Part shown: one piece after another, positions 34,435-43,824 of the stretch
How positions within the stretch are numbered: the stretch's first letter is position 1
How the letters are laid out: every line of letters starts with the position of its first letter
From: Microbulbifer sp. MKSA007
GTDB lineage: Bacteria > Pseudomonadota > Gammaproteobacteria > Pseudomonadales > Cellvibrionaceae
Assembly: GCA_032615215.1 (NCBI GenBank)
Contig: CP128433.1
Coordinates: forward strand, 1 to 64,000
DNA: 64,000 nucleotides
Reading direction: 5' to 3'
The notes under the pieces: generated by a model
What the model was told of the DNA's origin: nothing
What the model saw: only the letters and a program-made list of their open reading frames with translations
The model's database searches: none
Position numbers and translations under genes: made by a program

Positions 34435-35109
34435 TTACATCAATCCCTGCTCTGCAAAGGATAGCGCCTTGCCCTCACCGACGATCAAATGGTCCAGAAC
34501 CTTGATATCCACCAGCTCTAGTGCCTGGGTCAACCGCTCGGTAATCCAGATATCTGCCTGGCTGGGCTCACTGACACCAGAAGGGTGGTTGTGCGCCAAA
34601 ATAACCGCCGCAGCCCCCTTCAACAGCGCTTGCTGTACTACTTCGCGCGGGTAGACATTCGCTGCATTCAGAGTCCCCTCGAACAGCTCCTCAAAAGCGA
34701 TCACCCGGTGTTGATTATCCAGGTAGAGGCAGCAGAACACTTCCCTGCGCCGGTGCCTGAGCTGGATTGCCAGGTAATCCCTGACCGCCCCGGGACTGCA
34801 CAGTGCGCTGCCGTGCTGTATCGTCTCCGCCAAGTGCCGCTTGGCCATTTCCAGCGCCGCTTGCAACTGAGCAAACTTGGCGTCGCCGAGCCCTCGCGCG
34901 CGGCAAAAGTCATCTCGCTCGGCCTCTAATAGGGGGCGCAAGCCACCAAAGTCATTGAGTAGTCCCCTGGCCAGATCCACTGCTGAGAGGCCAGGTAGCC
35001 CCACGCGCAGAAAAATTGCCAACAACTCTGCATCCGACAGGGCTTCAGCCCCTCTCTCCAACAGCTTTTCCCGAGGCCTCTCACCTGCCGGCCAGTCCTT
35101 TATTTTCAT
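34435..35109 (-). CDS. radC: RadC family JAB-domain DNA repair protein
   Basis: A 224-residue protein. The N-terminal helix-hairpin-helix region (EKLLERGAEALSDAELLAIFLRVG) precedes the RPN/JAMM metalloprotease-like domain. Its metal residues are visible as a Glu before the core, then VILAHNHPSGVSEPSQADIWIT (His-x-His and Asp). The historical link to recombination repair is disputed; the catalytic substrate is unknown. It is divergent from coaBC, as in Pseudomonas and E. coli. Confidence 0.94.
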   Translation of the reverse strand: MKIKDWPAGERPREKLLERGAEALSDAELLAIFLRVGLPGLSAVDLARGLLNDFGGLRPLLEAERDDFCRARGLGDAKFAQLQAALEMAKRHLAETIQHGSALCSPGAVRDYLAIQLRHRRREVFCCLYLDNQHRVIAFEELFEGTLNAANVYPREVVQQALLKGAAAVILAHNHPSGVSEPSQADIWITERLTQALELVDIKVLDHLIVGEGKALSFAEQGLM

Positions 35110-35257
35110 TTGTAGCCCAGTTAGTCAGTGTCTTATCTATCGCACATCTACTGAACACCTTTTCCATGCTGCCCTTGTGAGGCGCTACTGCAGTCTTATA
35201 AGAAACGACACAGAAATGCTAATCTTACCGGCTCGCACCAAATCGGAAACAGCATTT

Positions 35258-36463
35258 ATGTCCTCTCTGGCCGACAAACGCATACTTTTAGGTATCAGCG
35301 GTGGAATTGCCGCCTATAAGAGTGCCGACCTGGTTCGCCGGCTCAAAGAGCGCGGTGCCGATGTCCGAGTGGTAATGAGCGCCGGAGCACAGGAGTTTGT
35401 GCAGCCACTGACCTTTCAGGCGCTATCCGGTAATCCGGTGCATACAGACTTGCTGGATCCCTCGGCAGAAGCCGCCATGGGTCATATCGAACTGGCGAAA
35501 TGGGCTGACCTTATCCTGATTGCTCCAGCCAGTGCCCAGGTAATGGCAAAGTTGGCTGCCGGTATGGCTGATGACCTCCTAACTACCCTTTGTTTGGCCA
35601 GCGAAGCCCCCCTGGCCCTGGCACCAGCCATGAACCAGGCCATGTGGCGCCACGCAGCTACCTCAGCCAATGCTCAGACCCTAAAGGAGCGCGGAGTCAT
35701 ATTCTGGGGCCCGGGCGCTGGTAGCCAGGCCTGTGGCGACGTGGGCCCCGGCCGTATGTTGGAACCAGAAAACCTGGCGGAACACACTGAGTCCCTGTTT
35801 CGCACAAGCCACTCACTGCAGGACCGCAAAGTAGTAATCACTGCCGGCCCTACCAGGGAAGCCATCGACCCGGTGAGATTCCTCAGCAACCACAGCTCTG
35901 GAAAAATGGGCTTCGCCCTGGCCGCAGCGGCGCAGAGTGCCGGTGCCGAAGTGACGTTGATTGCCGGCCCCGTAAATTTGGATACGCCGCCAAAGGTCAA
36001 TCGTATCGATGTTATCAGCGCCCAGGATATGTATGAGGCCGCCAAAAGTGCCGCCGATCACTGCGATATCTTTATCAGTGCAGCAGCCGTTGCTGATTTC
36101 CGTCCGGCCCAAGTCGCTGAGCAGAAAATCAAAAAGAAAGACGGGCAAGATGATGATGCAATTGCCCTCATCAAAAATCCCGATATTGTTGCAGCCATAG
36201 CCACGCGTACTGAGCTGCGGCCGTTCACTATCGGGTTCGCCGCAGAGACAGAACAGGTTCTCGCCCACGCCCAGAGCAAGCTGCAGCGGAAAAACCTCGA
36301 TATGATCATTGCCAACGATGTGAGCCAACCGGACTCGGGATTTAACAGCGATCACAACGCTGTCACTGTGATAGATGCGGATGGTCAGAGCCGACTGGCT
36401 CCCGCATTGAAGACCGACCTAGCCCGACAACTCATTGAACTCATCGCCTCCAAGGCTCAGTGA
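35258..36463 (+). CDS. coaBC: Bifunctional phosphopantothenoylcysteine decarboxylase/synthetase
   Basis: Two steps of coenzyme A synthesis in one 401-residue flavoprotein. The CoaC half begins RILLGISGGIAAYKSADLVRRL and includes the active-site region GHIELAKWADLILIAPASA and the PAMNQAMW motif. The CoaB half starts at about residue 190 with VVITAGPTREAIDPVRFLSNHSSGKMGFALA and has SAAAVADFRP and the KIKK dimer loop. The ATG at 35258 is chosen because the protein core begins eight residues later; the open frame extends upstream over radC without meaning. Its TGA overlaps the algC GTG. The dut gene that normally separates them is missing. Confidence 0.96.
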   Translation: MSSLADKRILLGISGGIAAYKSADLVRRLKERGADVRVVMSAGAQEFVQPLTFQALSGNPVHTDLLDPSAEAAMGHIELAKWADLILIAPASAQVMAKLAAGMADDLLTTLCLASEAPLALAPAMNQAMWRHAATSANAQTLKERGVIFWGPGAGSQACGDVGPGRMLEPENLAEHTESLFRTSHSLQDRKVVITAGPTREAIDPVRFLSNHSSGKMGFALAAAAQSAGAEVTLIAGPVNLDTPPKVNRIDVISAQDMYEAAKSAADHCDIFISAAAVADFRPAQVAEQKIKKKDGQDDDAIALIKNPDIVAAIATRTELRPFTIGFAAETEQVLAHAQSKLQRKNLDMIIANDVSQPDSGFNSDHNAVTVIDADGQSRLAPALKTDLARQLIELIASKAQ

Positions 36464-38904
36464 CAAAATTTACGCTCAAATCAGGGATATCTGTGGGCTC
36501 CAACAACAAAAAGAAACCAGGCGGTACCATGCAGAAAGGGTTATTTTTACCGTTATTATTAGTAGTTGTCGCTTGGCTGGGCGGTGCCTATCTGTTAATC
36601 CAGTATCTTGTAATACCCCACAATTACTCGCAGATTGAGCTAGCCGCCAAGCAAAAAACTGCCGAACTAGCTGAAGTCGTGCAGTCTTACGTCGCAGACT
36701 ATTCGAAGCGCCTGCAGGCCCTTGGATCAAGGAAGCTCCCTGCAGCAACACTGATTGAATCTACCAAATTACCTGAGCAGGTATCCCTCCAGGCCTTTTC
36801 TTCCGAACAGGTTCGAGTGGGCTCAGGGCAAAATCCCTCCCTGAACTTTGCCTTGGTCGATCTGTTAAAGCGCAGTCAGGAAACACCTGAGCAACCGATG
36901 GAAGTACTGCGTACAGGTGTGGAAAATAGCTGGCAACTTCATAGTGTTATCAACCTGGAAAATGAACAACTACTGGCTACCCAACCCTTTTCCGTGCTGG
37001 AAAACATTTTAAAAAGTCTGGGCGGTGGTCATGGACAAGTTCAGTTAATGCAGAAGTTTCCCGATGCCCACCGACAAACTCTGTGGCGCGCAGGCACAGG
37101 AAAAGGCCACAACACTATAGAGCAACTTGAGGACAGCTATTTAAGCCTCCACTTCAGTCCCTCCGAAACCTTTGTCGAACAGCACAGTCTGCCCACATCC
37201 TGGATTTATATCGGAGCCGGCATTGGAATATTGGTGAGCCTATTCGCCCTACTGAAGTTCCTACCTCGCGATTCGAGAGCCCCATGGGAAAGAAGTAAGG
37301 ATGCTAGTGGCAGCGAGCTTAATAAGGCGCACCCACAAGCCTCTGATGGAGGAACTACACAGGCTCCCAATACAGATTTTCTGCCGCAGAGCTTGGCCTC
37401 AGCACCCAGTATCTCGGACTCTGATTCAGAGAACTCAGAGTCCGAAGAAAAAGAAAATAGTTCAAAGGACTTGCCAGAAAGTGACGATGACAAGCCCGAG
37501 CTGCCTCTGACCTCTGAGTATCCCCAGCATGTTTTCCGCGCCTACGATATCCGTGGAATCGCCGGGCAGGAAATCAACGAACCTTTTGCCTATCAACTAG
37601 GCAGAGCGCTCGGCACCCTGGCACAGCACGCTGGAGAACATCTCTTACTAGTTGGCCGAGATGGACGCAATAGCAGTGAGACACTTAGCCAGTGCCTGAT
37701 TGAGGGAATTCTAGATAGTGGCTGCAACTCTATTAATCTCGGCCTGATTCCATCACCACTTCTCTATTACGCTTGTGCGAAAGGAAAAAATACCAGTAGT
37801 GGGGTCATTGTTACCGCAAGCCACAACCCTGCGGAATACAACGGCTTTAAGATCGTACTGAAAGGTCGCGCCCTGGCGGAAGACAAACTGCAGGGGCTCT
37901 ACCAGTTGATGAAAAAAGGCCCATTCAAAAGTGGGGAAGGCGCCAATCGGGAGCAAGAAATCACCGATAAATATATCGATGAAGTTTTCAATAATGTCGC
38001 CCTCGCCGGGCAACCGCACTTGGTTATCGATGCTGGCAATGGCGCCACCTCTAACCTGGCTCCCCGCCTCTTTGAGCAGCTCGGCTGTGCTGTAACACCG
38101 ATCTATTGTGAGGTGGATGGCAACTTCCCCAATCACGCACCGGACCCCTCCAGACCAGAAAACCTCGAAGCCTTGACTGAAAAGGTTCTGGCTACAGGAG
38201 CAGATCTGGGCGTGGCCCTGGATGGTGATGGTGATCGTGTTACCCTGATTTCAAGCAGCGGCCGTATCGCTTGGGCAGACCAACTGGTTATGTTGCTGGC
38301 AAGGGATATCCTTGCGCGCAATCCAGGAGAAAATATTGTCTTCGACGTTAAGAGCAGTCGCAGTTTATCCCAGCTAATCAGCCAGTATGGGGGCCGCCCC
38401 ATTATGTGGAAGACCGGACACTCGCCCATGAAAGCCAAGATGTTGGAGACCAAAGCCATTTTGGGCGGCGAGCTTTCTGGACATATCTTTATTAAGGACC
38501 GCTGGTTTGGTTTCGACGATGGTATCTACGCTGCTGCGCGGGTACTAGAAATTATGGCACTACGCGAACAAAGTCTTGATGAACTCCTCGACACCTTGCC
38601 GAAAATGCACAGCACCCCTGAGATCCTGCTACCAGTAGAGGAAACTGAGAAGTTTTCACTGATAGACCAGCTGCGCGATAAGGGGAATTTTGGCAATGCC
38701 GATATCAATACTATCGACGGCCTGCGCATAGAGTTTCCCGATGGCTGGGGGCTTGTACGTGCCTCCAATACCACTAGCGCACTAACCCTGCGCTTTGAGG
38801 CTGAAAATGAACAGGCCCTGGAGCGCATCCGTACTGAGGTGATGGGACAGCTCAGAAAGATTGCTCCCGCAATTACTGTACCCGACTGGCAGCTGCTCGA
38901 TTAA
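36460..38904 (+). CDS. algC: Phosphomannomutase/phosphoglucomutase AlgC with membrane-anchored N-terminal domain
   Basis: An 814-residue protein. An N-terminal helix (about 27-51), an extracytoplasmic domain (52-245), a second helix (247-268) and a Ser/Asp/Glu-rich linker precede the mutase domain (about 350-814). The mutase has HVFRAYDIRGIAG, the phosphoserine loop VIVTASHNPAEYNGFKI, metal loop ALDGDGDRVTLI, sugar loop GGELSGHIFI and phosphate loop RASNTTSALTL. It supplies Man-1-P and Glc-1-P for LPS and exopolysaccharide. Similar long forms exist in Pseudomonas. The start is GTG overlapping coaBC; an ATG at 36529 is an alternative. Confidence 0.94.
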   Translation: MTKFTLKSGISVGSNNKKKPGGTMQKGLFLPLLLVVVAWLGGAYLLIQYLVIPHNYSQIELAAKQKTAELAEVVQSYVADYSKRLQALGSRKLPAATLIESTKLPEQVSLQAFSSEQVRVGSGQNPSLNFALVDLLKRSQETPEQPMEVLRTGVENSWQLHSVINLENEQLLATQPFSVLENILKSLGGGHGQVQLMQKFPDAHRQTLWRAGTGKGHNTIEQLEDSYLSLHFSPSETFVEQHSLPTSWIYIGAGIGILVSLFALLKFLPRDSRAPWERSKDASGSELNKAHPQASDGGTTQAPNTDFLPQSLASAPSISDSDSENSESEEKENSSKDLPESDDDKPELPLTSEYPQHVFRAYDIRGIAGQEINEPFAYQLGRALGTLAQHAGEHLLLVGRDGRNSSETLSQCLIEGILDSGCNSINLGLIPSPLLYYACAKGKNTSSGVIVTASHNPAEYNGFKIVLKGRALAEDKLQGLYQLMKKGPFKSGEGANREQEITDKYIDEVFNNVALAGQPHLVIDAGNGATSNLAPRLFEQLGCAVTPIYCEVDGNFPNHAPDPSRPENLEALTEKVLATGADLGVALDGDGDRVTLISSSGRIAWADQLVMLLARDILARNPGENIVFDVKSSRSLSQLISQYGGRPIMWKTGHSPMKAKMLETKAILGGELSGHIFIKDRWFGFDDGIYAAARVLEIMALREQSLDELLDTLPKMHSTPEILLPVEETEKFSLIDQLRDKGNFGNADINTIDGLRIEFPDGWGLVRASNTTSALTLRFEAENEQALERIRTEVMGQLRKIAPAITVPDWQLLD

Positions 38905-39050
38905 GATAAAACGGCGGAATAGACTGCGCCGCCATCGGGCCACTGCCCCTATTGCTTAGAAAACAATCCACCACATTTGCTTTAAATCGTTGGCGACTCA
39001 AGTCAGGCCCCCAAACCTGATTGCCTGTCGCCCTGTGTAAGGAACTGCCC

Positions 39051-39968
39051 ATGTCCCTAGATCTAAACTCTGCGCTGAAAAGTGCCCAGGTCCTCAATGA
39101 AGCACTGCCCTATATCCAGCGCTTTACAGGCAAAACTATTGTGGTCAAGTTCGGTGGCAACGCCATGGTGGATGAGCAACTACAAAACAGTTTCGCGCGA
39201 GACATTATCCTGATGAAGCTGGTAGGTATGAACCCAGTGGTAGTGCACGGTGGCGGACCTCAAATCGGGCAGCTGCTAAATAAGCTCAGTATTGAGTCCC
39301 GCTTCGTAGACGGAATGAGAGTCACCGATAGCGAAACCATGGATGTTGTGGAGATGGTGTTAGGGGGTACCGTCAACAAACAGATCGTCAATTTGATTAA
39401 CAAAAATGGGGGCCGCGCGGTAGGTATCACCGGTAAAGACGGATTACTGGTTAAAGCGCGAAAGTTGACCCGAAAAAATGAGAGCGCGGGACTACATGCC
39501 TCTGAAATCATTGATATTGGCCAGGTTGGGGAAGTCGAGAAAGTTAATATTGATGTGATCAATATGCTGGTCCACAGTGACTTTATCCCGGTTATCGCGC
39601 CCATTGGAGTCGACGGCAATGGGGTTTCTTACAATATTAATGCCGATCTCGTCGCTGGGAAAATCGCCGAAGAATTGAAAGCAGAAAAACTGATGTTGCT
39701 CACCAATGTCGCCGGCCTGCAGGATAAGGAGGGAGAGGTTCTCACCGGACTGACTACCAATGAAGTAGAGGGCTTAATTCAGGATGGCACCATCTATGGC
39801 GGCATGCTGCCAAAAATCACCTGCGCTCTGGACGCTGTTCAGGATGGGGTAAATTCCGCTCACATCATCGACGGCCGTGTGCCCCACGCCATATTGCTCG
39901 AAATATTTACAGATCGAGGCGTGGGTACCCTGATTACCAACATCGAAGCGCAAACTGTGGACCACTAG
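39051..39968 (+). CDS. argB: Acetylglutamate kinase
   Basis: Second enzyme of arginine synthesis, phosphorylating N-acetylglutamate. The 305-residue amino acid kinase fold shows TIVVKFGGNAMVD, PVVVHGGGPQIG, RFVDGMRVTD, SYNINADLVAGKIA and MLPKITCALDAVQDGV. An N-terminal helix (LNSALKSAQVLNEALPYIQRF), known to be needed for arginine feedback inhibition and hexamer formation, is present. The ATG at 39051 follows AAGGA by 7 bases. Position after algC matches Pseudomonas. Confidence 0.97.
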   Translation: MSLDLNSALKSAQVLNEALPYIQRFTGKTIVVKFGGNAMVDEQLQNSFARDIILMKLVGMNPVVVHGGGPQIGQLLNKLSIESRFVDGMRVTDSETMDVVEMVLGGTVNKQIVNLINKNGGRAVGITGKDGLLVKARKLTRKNESAGLHASEIIDIGQVGEVEKVNIDVINMLVHSDFIPVIAPIGVDGNGVSYNINADLVAGKIAEELKAEKLMLLTNVAGLQDKEGEVLTGLTTNEVEGLIQDGTIYGGMLPKITCALDAVQDGVNSAHIIDGRVPHAILLEIFTDRGVGTLITNIEAQTVDH

Positions 39969-40078
39969 CCCCTTGGCAATTGAAGACAGCCCGGCGAATC
40001 GGTAGGATTCCGCCGCCGTCAAAATAAGACGACAAGAGCAAAACTAAATTCCGCCCCCAAGCGGACCAAAGGCAGTCA

Positions 40079-40687
40079 ATGAGCAGCGAAAAAATCAATC
40101 GGCGTCAACAAATCCTGGAAGCTCTAGCACATATGCTGGAAGTCAGTCCCGGCGCACGTATTACAACAGCAGCACTGGCCAAGGAAGTTGGTTTCTCTGA
40201 AGCCGCGCTATATCGTCACTTCCCCAGTAAATCCAAGATGTTTGAAGGGCTGATCGAATTTATTGAGGAGACCATTTTCAGCCGTATCGCAATGATCCTG
40301 CAGGAGGAGCCCTCGGCTCTCAATCGCTGCCAGAAAATTCTGCAGCTCCTGCTAGCTTTCTGTGAGCGCAACCCAGGAATCACTCGCCTACTCACAGGCG
40401 ACGCGCTTACCGGTGAAACTGAAAGGCTACATGGACGAATCCTGCAGTTGTTTGATCGACTGGAAACTCAAATTAGACAGATCTTGCGCGAAGCCGAGTT
40501 GCGCGAACACCTGCGCCCGACTCTTCCTCTCGGTGGTGCTGCCAACCTGCTTTTGGCGAGCGCGGAGGGGCGTATCGTCCAATACGTGCGCAGCGGTTTT
40601 AAGCGTAAGCCTACAGAGTACTGGGCAGAACAGTGGCCCGTATTAACGGCTGGTTTCTTCCGTGAGACAGTGGCTGCAGCCAGATAA
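40079..40687 (+). CDS. slmA: Nucleoid occlusion factor SlmA
   Basis: A 202-residue TetR-family DNA-binding protein that blocks FtsZ assembly over the nucleoid. The helix-turn-helix is ITTAALAKEVGFSEAALYRHFPSKSKMFEGLIEF. The rest aligns with the SlmA type, including ALLAFCERNPGITRLLTGDALTGE-like text and VQYVRSGFKRKPTEYW at the end. In many gammaproteobacteria slmA sits between coaBC/argB-type genes and pyrE, as here. SlmA binding sites were not searched. Confidence 0.95.
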   Translation: MSSEKINRRQQILEALAHMLEVSPGARITTAALAKEVGFSEAALYRHFPSKSKMFEGLIEFIEETIFSRIAMILQEEPSALNRCQKILQLLLAFCERNPGITRLLTGDALTGETERLHGRILQLFDRLETQIRQILREAELREHLRPTLPLGGAANLLLASAEGRIVQYVRSGFKRKPTEYWAEQWPVLTAGFFRETVAAAR

Positions 40688-40699
40688 CCATTTCCTCAT

Positions 40700-40723
40700 G
40701 AGGGCTGTTTAGCGGTAGCCCTC
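40700..40723. terminator. Hairpin between converging slmA and DUF4124 genes
   Basis: Stem GAGGGCT / AGCCCTC with a 10-base loop, just after the slmA stop. The T tract is weak. Confidence 0.4.
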
Positions 40724-40751
40724 CGAAATTATTCAGGCATTGAGAAATTAG

Positions 40752-41348
40752 CTAGCTCTCAGCATTAAGTTCGGTATAGCGGGCTACCGCCTTATCAAAA
40801 TCAACCCCTATGGTATCCGCTTCAGCCGCACGCCGGCTGAGGCGCTCCTCAAGCACTTCCATTTCTTTTTGTAGATCTGCAATTCTCTGCAACAATTCGG
40901 GAGCCACCTCACGGCCGCCCCGCTGCGTGCGCGCAGCAGAGGCTTCTTCCTGGGCAATTTGCCGGCGTAGACTGCTGATATTTGACCGCATGATAGCCAT
41001 ATCCTGCTCTACGACAGCCAACTTGCGCGACCGAGCACTCTCAATATCCGCAATACTGTTATAGCGCTTGAGCAACTTACGATCCGCCTCACGCTGGGCC
41101 TCCAACTTAAGCTGGGCCTGGTACTCTTCAGGACTGAGCTGCGGTGCGATTACTTCAACTACACGACCGGTAAGAGTGAGAATCTCATATCCATTTGGAA
41201 CAAATTCCGGTGGAATAGCATCGTTGATCACCAGGACTCCCTGGTGATCAGTGTATCGATACAAAACCCGGCTATTGTTACCATAAGCCTCTACAGCCAA
41301 CATCAAAAGGGTGCTGACCAATAGAGGTACTAAAGGGGCGATTCGCAT
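40752..41348 (-). CDS. DUF4124-like periplasmic protein with coiled coil
   Basis: A 198-residue exported protein. A signal peptide (PLVPLLVSTLLMLAVEAYG) precedes a short DUF4124-like domain (RVLYRYTDHQGVLVINDAIPPEFVPNGYEIL), then a long charged helix (about 80-190) predicted to be a coiled coil, with RRQIAQEEASAARTQ and LQKEMEVLEERLSRR. I choose the ATG at 41348 because it begins the signal peptide and has an AGAGAAG site. Function is unknown. It lies 46 bases after the pyrE stop and may be in the same transcript. Confidence 0.82.
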   Translation of the reverse strand: MRIAPLVPLLVSTLLMLAVEAYGNNSRVLYRYTDHQGVLVINDAIPPEFVPNGYEILTLTGRVVEVIAPQLSPEEYQAQLKLEAQREADRKLLKRYNSIADIESARSRKLAVVEQDMAIMRSNISSLRRQIAQEEASAARTQRGGREVAPELLQRIADLQKEMEVLEERLSRRAAEADTIGVDFDKAVARYTELNAES

Positions 41349-41394
41349 CGCTCTTCTCTCTGAATTAACCGGCCCACAGCTAGGGGGGCAATAT

Positions 41395-42048
41395 TTATTG
41401 ACCCGCGACACCGTAGCGCTGCCGGTAGTCCACAATTTTCTGCAGAGTATCGCTATCATTCGACTCCTGCTCGAGAAAGCTGATCACATCGTCTAACTGC
41501 ACGATGCCGACCACAGGAATATTGTACTGTCTCTCAACTTGCTGAATAGCGGAGAATTCACAATCTTCACTAGCCTTTTCCTGGCGGTTGAGACCAATCA
41601 CAACTCCCGCTGCTTCTGCGCCATGAGATTCGATAATTTGCATCACTTCGCGTACGGCTGTGCCCGCAGTAATAACATCATCGATAATCAAAACCTTGCC
41701 ATTAAGCGGCGCACCCACTAAGGTTCCGCCTTCACCGTGATCCTTGGCTTCTTTTCGGTTGTAACAGAAAGGCTTATCGATCCCCTTTTGGGCTAGAGCC
41801 ACAGCAGTCACCGCACCCAGCGGGATACCTTTGTAGGCCGGTCCAAAAATGACATCGAACTCCACTCCCGAAGCGATTATCGCCTCGGCATAGGCCTGCC
41901 CCAGCGCTGCCAGTGCAGCACCGGTGTGGAAACGGCCGGCATTGAAAAAGTAGGGGCTTTGACGGCCCGACTTCAATGTGAAGTCGCCGAAACACAAAAC
42001 CTGATGATCCAGGGCAAGTTGGATAAAATCGCGCTGATATTGCTGCAT
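41395..42048 (-). CDS. pyrE: Orotate phosphoribosyltransferase
   Basis: A 217-residue enzyme of pyrimidine synthesis joining orotate to PRPP. Marks are LCFGDFTLKSGRQSPYFFNAGRF, the flexible loop CYNRKEAKDHGEGG, and the PRPP-binding motif VLIIDDVITAGTAVRE. It is divergent from crc, as in Pseudomonas. Confidence 0.97.
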   Translation of the reverse strand: MQQYQRDFIQLALDHQVLCFGDFTLKSGRQSPYFFNAGRFHTGAALAALGQAYAEAIIASGVEFDVIFGPAYKGIPLGAVTAVALAQKGIDKPFCYNRKEAKDHGEGGTLVGAPLNGKVLIIDDVITAGTAVREVMQIIESHGAEAAGVVIGLNRQEKASEDCEFSAIQQVERQYNIPVVGIVQLDDVISFLEQESNDSDTLQKIVDYRQRYGVAGQ

Positions 42049-42162
42049 GGAAAATTGTTAACTATTGGCTAAGGTGAAGGGAGACCTCCCCGTAGCATTC
42101 CCGGGGGTAGGCATGCATATAATGTTTCTAATGATACACAGTCCGCTGGTAAGGGGCTAATA

Positions 42163-42929
42163 ATGCGAATAGTAAGCTTGTCGGTAGACGGCGTTCATCA
42201 GGCCGCCCAACGCGGTCTCTACGATTGGTTGGCGGAGCAGGACGCAGATATTATCTGCCTTCAGGATCTGCGCTCTCTCGAGCCTGAATTGGACCACCCA
42301 ATATTTCACCCCGACGGTTATTACAGTTACTTTTTCGACTCGGGAACCCCCACGAAAATGGTGTGGCTATCTACACCCGCAGCCAGCCCAAAGCCATCAT
42401 ATTCGGCATGGGCTTCGCCAATGGTGAAGATATGTACGGCCGCTATCTACAGGCGGATTTCGAGCGACTGAGCGTTGGCTCTCTGCTCGCGCCAGTCGCC
42501 TCCGATGAGACGTCGTTAGAGAAAAAAGTCCAATTCTTTGAGGACATGCAGGCGCACTTGCTAAAAATAAGCCGCAAACGCCGCGACTTTATTTTCTGTG
42601 GTAACTGGGGCATGGCTCACCGTCGTGCAGACGTACAGAATTGGCAGGATCATCAGGATTCTCCCGGCTTTATGCGTCACGAACAGCGCTGGCTGGACCA
42701 ACTGTTTAATGATGTTGGCTATGTCGATGCTTTTCGCCGTGTAGTAAAAGATACCGACGAATTTAGCTGGTGGCCCAGCGGTACTGTCGGAGAAGGAGAT
42801 GGCTGGCGTACTGATATGCAGATCGTCTCTCACGGTCTGAAAAATCGCATTGAGTACGGTGCAATCAATAAGAATGTGAAATTCTCCAGCCACTTGCCGG
42901 TCATCATGGACTACGAAATCGAAGTCTGA
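42163..42929 (+). CDS. crc: Catabolite repression control protein Crc, frameshifted in this sequence
   Basis: A homologue of Pseudomonas Crc, which helps Hfq repress translation of secondary carbon-source mRNAs. It begins MRIVSLSVDGVHQAAQRGL and has ADIICLQDLR, GRYLQADFERLSVGSLL, FIFCGNWGMAHRRADVQNW, DEFSWWPSG and FSSHLPVIMDYE. As in Crc, the exonuclease III catalytic residues are largely replaced (CLQD for LQE, CGNW for GDMN). The frame breaks in the A4 run at 42355-42358; one added A gives KNGVAIYTR and 255 residues. It lies between pyrE and rph, exactly as in Pseudomonas. Confidence 0.9.
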
Positions 42930-42941
42930 ATCACACGGAGT

Positions 42942-42973
42942 TCCGGCCCCTTCCCTATTGAGAGAGGGCCGGA
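42942..42973. terminator. Hairpin between converging crc and rph
   Basis: Stem TCCGGCCC / GGGCCGGA with a 16-base loop, 13 bases after the crc stop. No clear T tract on either strand. Confidence 0.45.
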
Positions 42974-42995
42974 TACAAACCAAGGGGCGGCAGCT

Positions 42996-43715
42996 TTACT
43001 CGTCCAGCGCCCGCTTTTGCAAAGCGATCAATTCATCGATACCCGCCTTGCCCAACCCCAGCATCTGCGCAAACTGCTTTTCAGTAAATGGCTCACCCTC
43101 TGCAGTGCCTTGAACCTCGATCATGCCGCCATCTTCGGCCATCACCAAATTCATATCGGTATCCGCTGAACTGTCTTCCGGGTAATCCAGGTCCAGTAGC
43201 GGCTCCCCCTCATAAATTCCCACTGATACCGCTGCTACCATATTCTTGAGCGGATCATCGGCAATGATTTTTTCTCTCTGCATATGACGTAGGGCATCAA
43301 CCAACGCCACACAGGCACCTGTGATTGCTGCGGTCCGGGTACCGCCATCGGCCTGGATAACATCGCAATCGACGGTGATTTGATTCTCACCCAGCTTCTC
43401 CAGGTCTACCGCTGCCCGCAGTGAGCGCCCGATCAAGCGCTGAATTTCCACGGTGCGCCCACTCTGCTTGCCCTTGGCCGCTTCCCTGGGCATACGAGAG
43501 CCTGTGGAGCGTGGCAGCATGCCGTACTCTGCAGTAATCCAACCGCTGCCCTGGCCGCGTAAAAACCTTGGGACTTCACTGGATAGAGAGGCATTACACA
43601 AAACCTTGGTATCACCAAACTCCACCAACACAGACCCCTCCGCATGACGGGTATAGTTGCGGGTAATTTTTACCGGGCGCAATTGCGCAGGGGCGCGGCC
43701 ACTGGGACGCTGCAT
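42996..43715 (-). CDS. rph: Ribonuclease PH
   Basis: A 239-residue phosphorolytic 3'-5' exoribonuclease that trims tRNA precursors. Marks are QRPSGRAPAQLRPVKITRNYTRHAEGSVLVEFGDTKVLC, WITAEYGMLPRSTGSRMPREAAKGKQSGRTVEIQRLIGRSLRA, and DCDVIQADGGTRTAAITGA. I choose the ATG at 43715, behind GAGG, over another ATG four codons upstream. Divergent from yicC, the standard arrangement. Confidence 0.97.
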   Translation of the reverse strand: MQRPSGRAPAQLRPVKITRNYTRHAEGSVLVEFGDTKVLCNASLSSEVPRFLRGQGSGWITAEYGMLPRSTGSRMPREAAKGKQSGRTVEIQRLIGRSLRAAVDLEKLGENQITVDCDVIQADGGTRTAAITGACVALVDALRHMQREKIIADDPLKNMVAAVSVGIYEGEPLLDLDYPEDSSADTDMNLVMAEDGGMIEVQGTAEGEPFTEKQFAQMLGLGKAGIDELIALQKRALDE

Positions 43716-43824
43716 AGTCCACCTCAAATATTGAATGAAAGCCCCGCATTATATACCCCAGCATGGCGATCCAAACGCTGTGTTATTATGCCGGGCCGAT
43801 TAATACGCCTGTAGGGGATCAGCT

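Noticed and set aside
34877..35257. Upstream extension of the coaBC frame
   Set aside because: It runs antisense to radC and is not similar to CoaBC; the family begins at the ATG at 35258.
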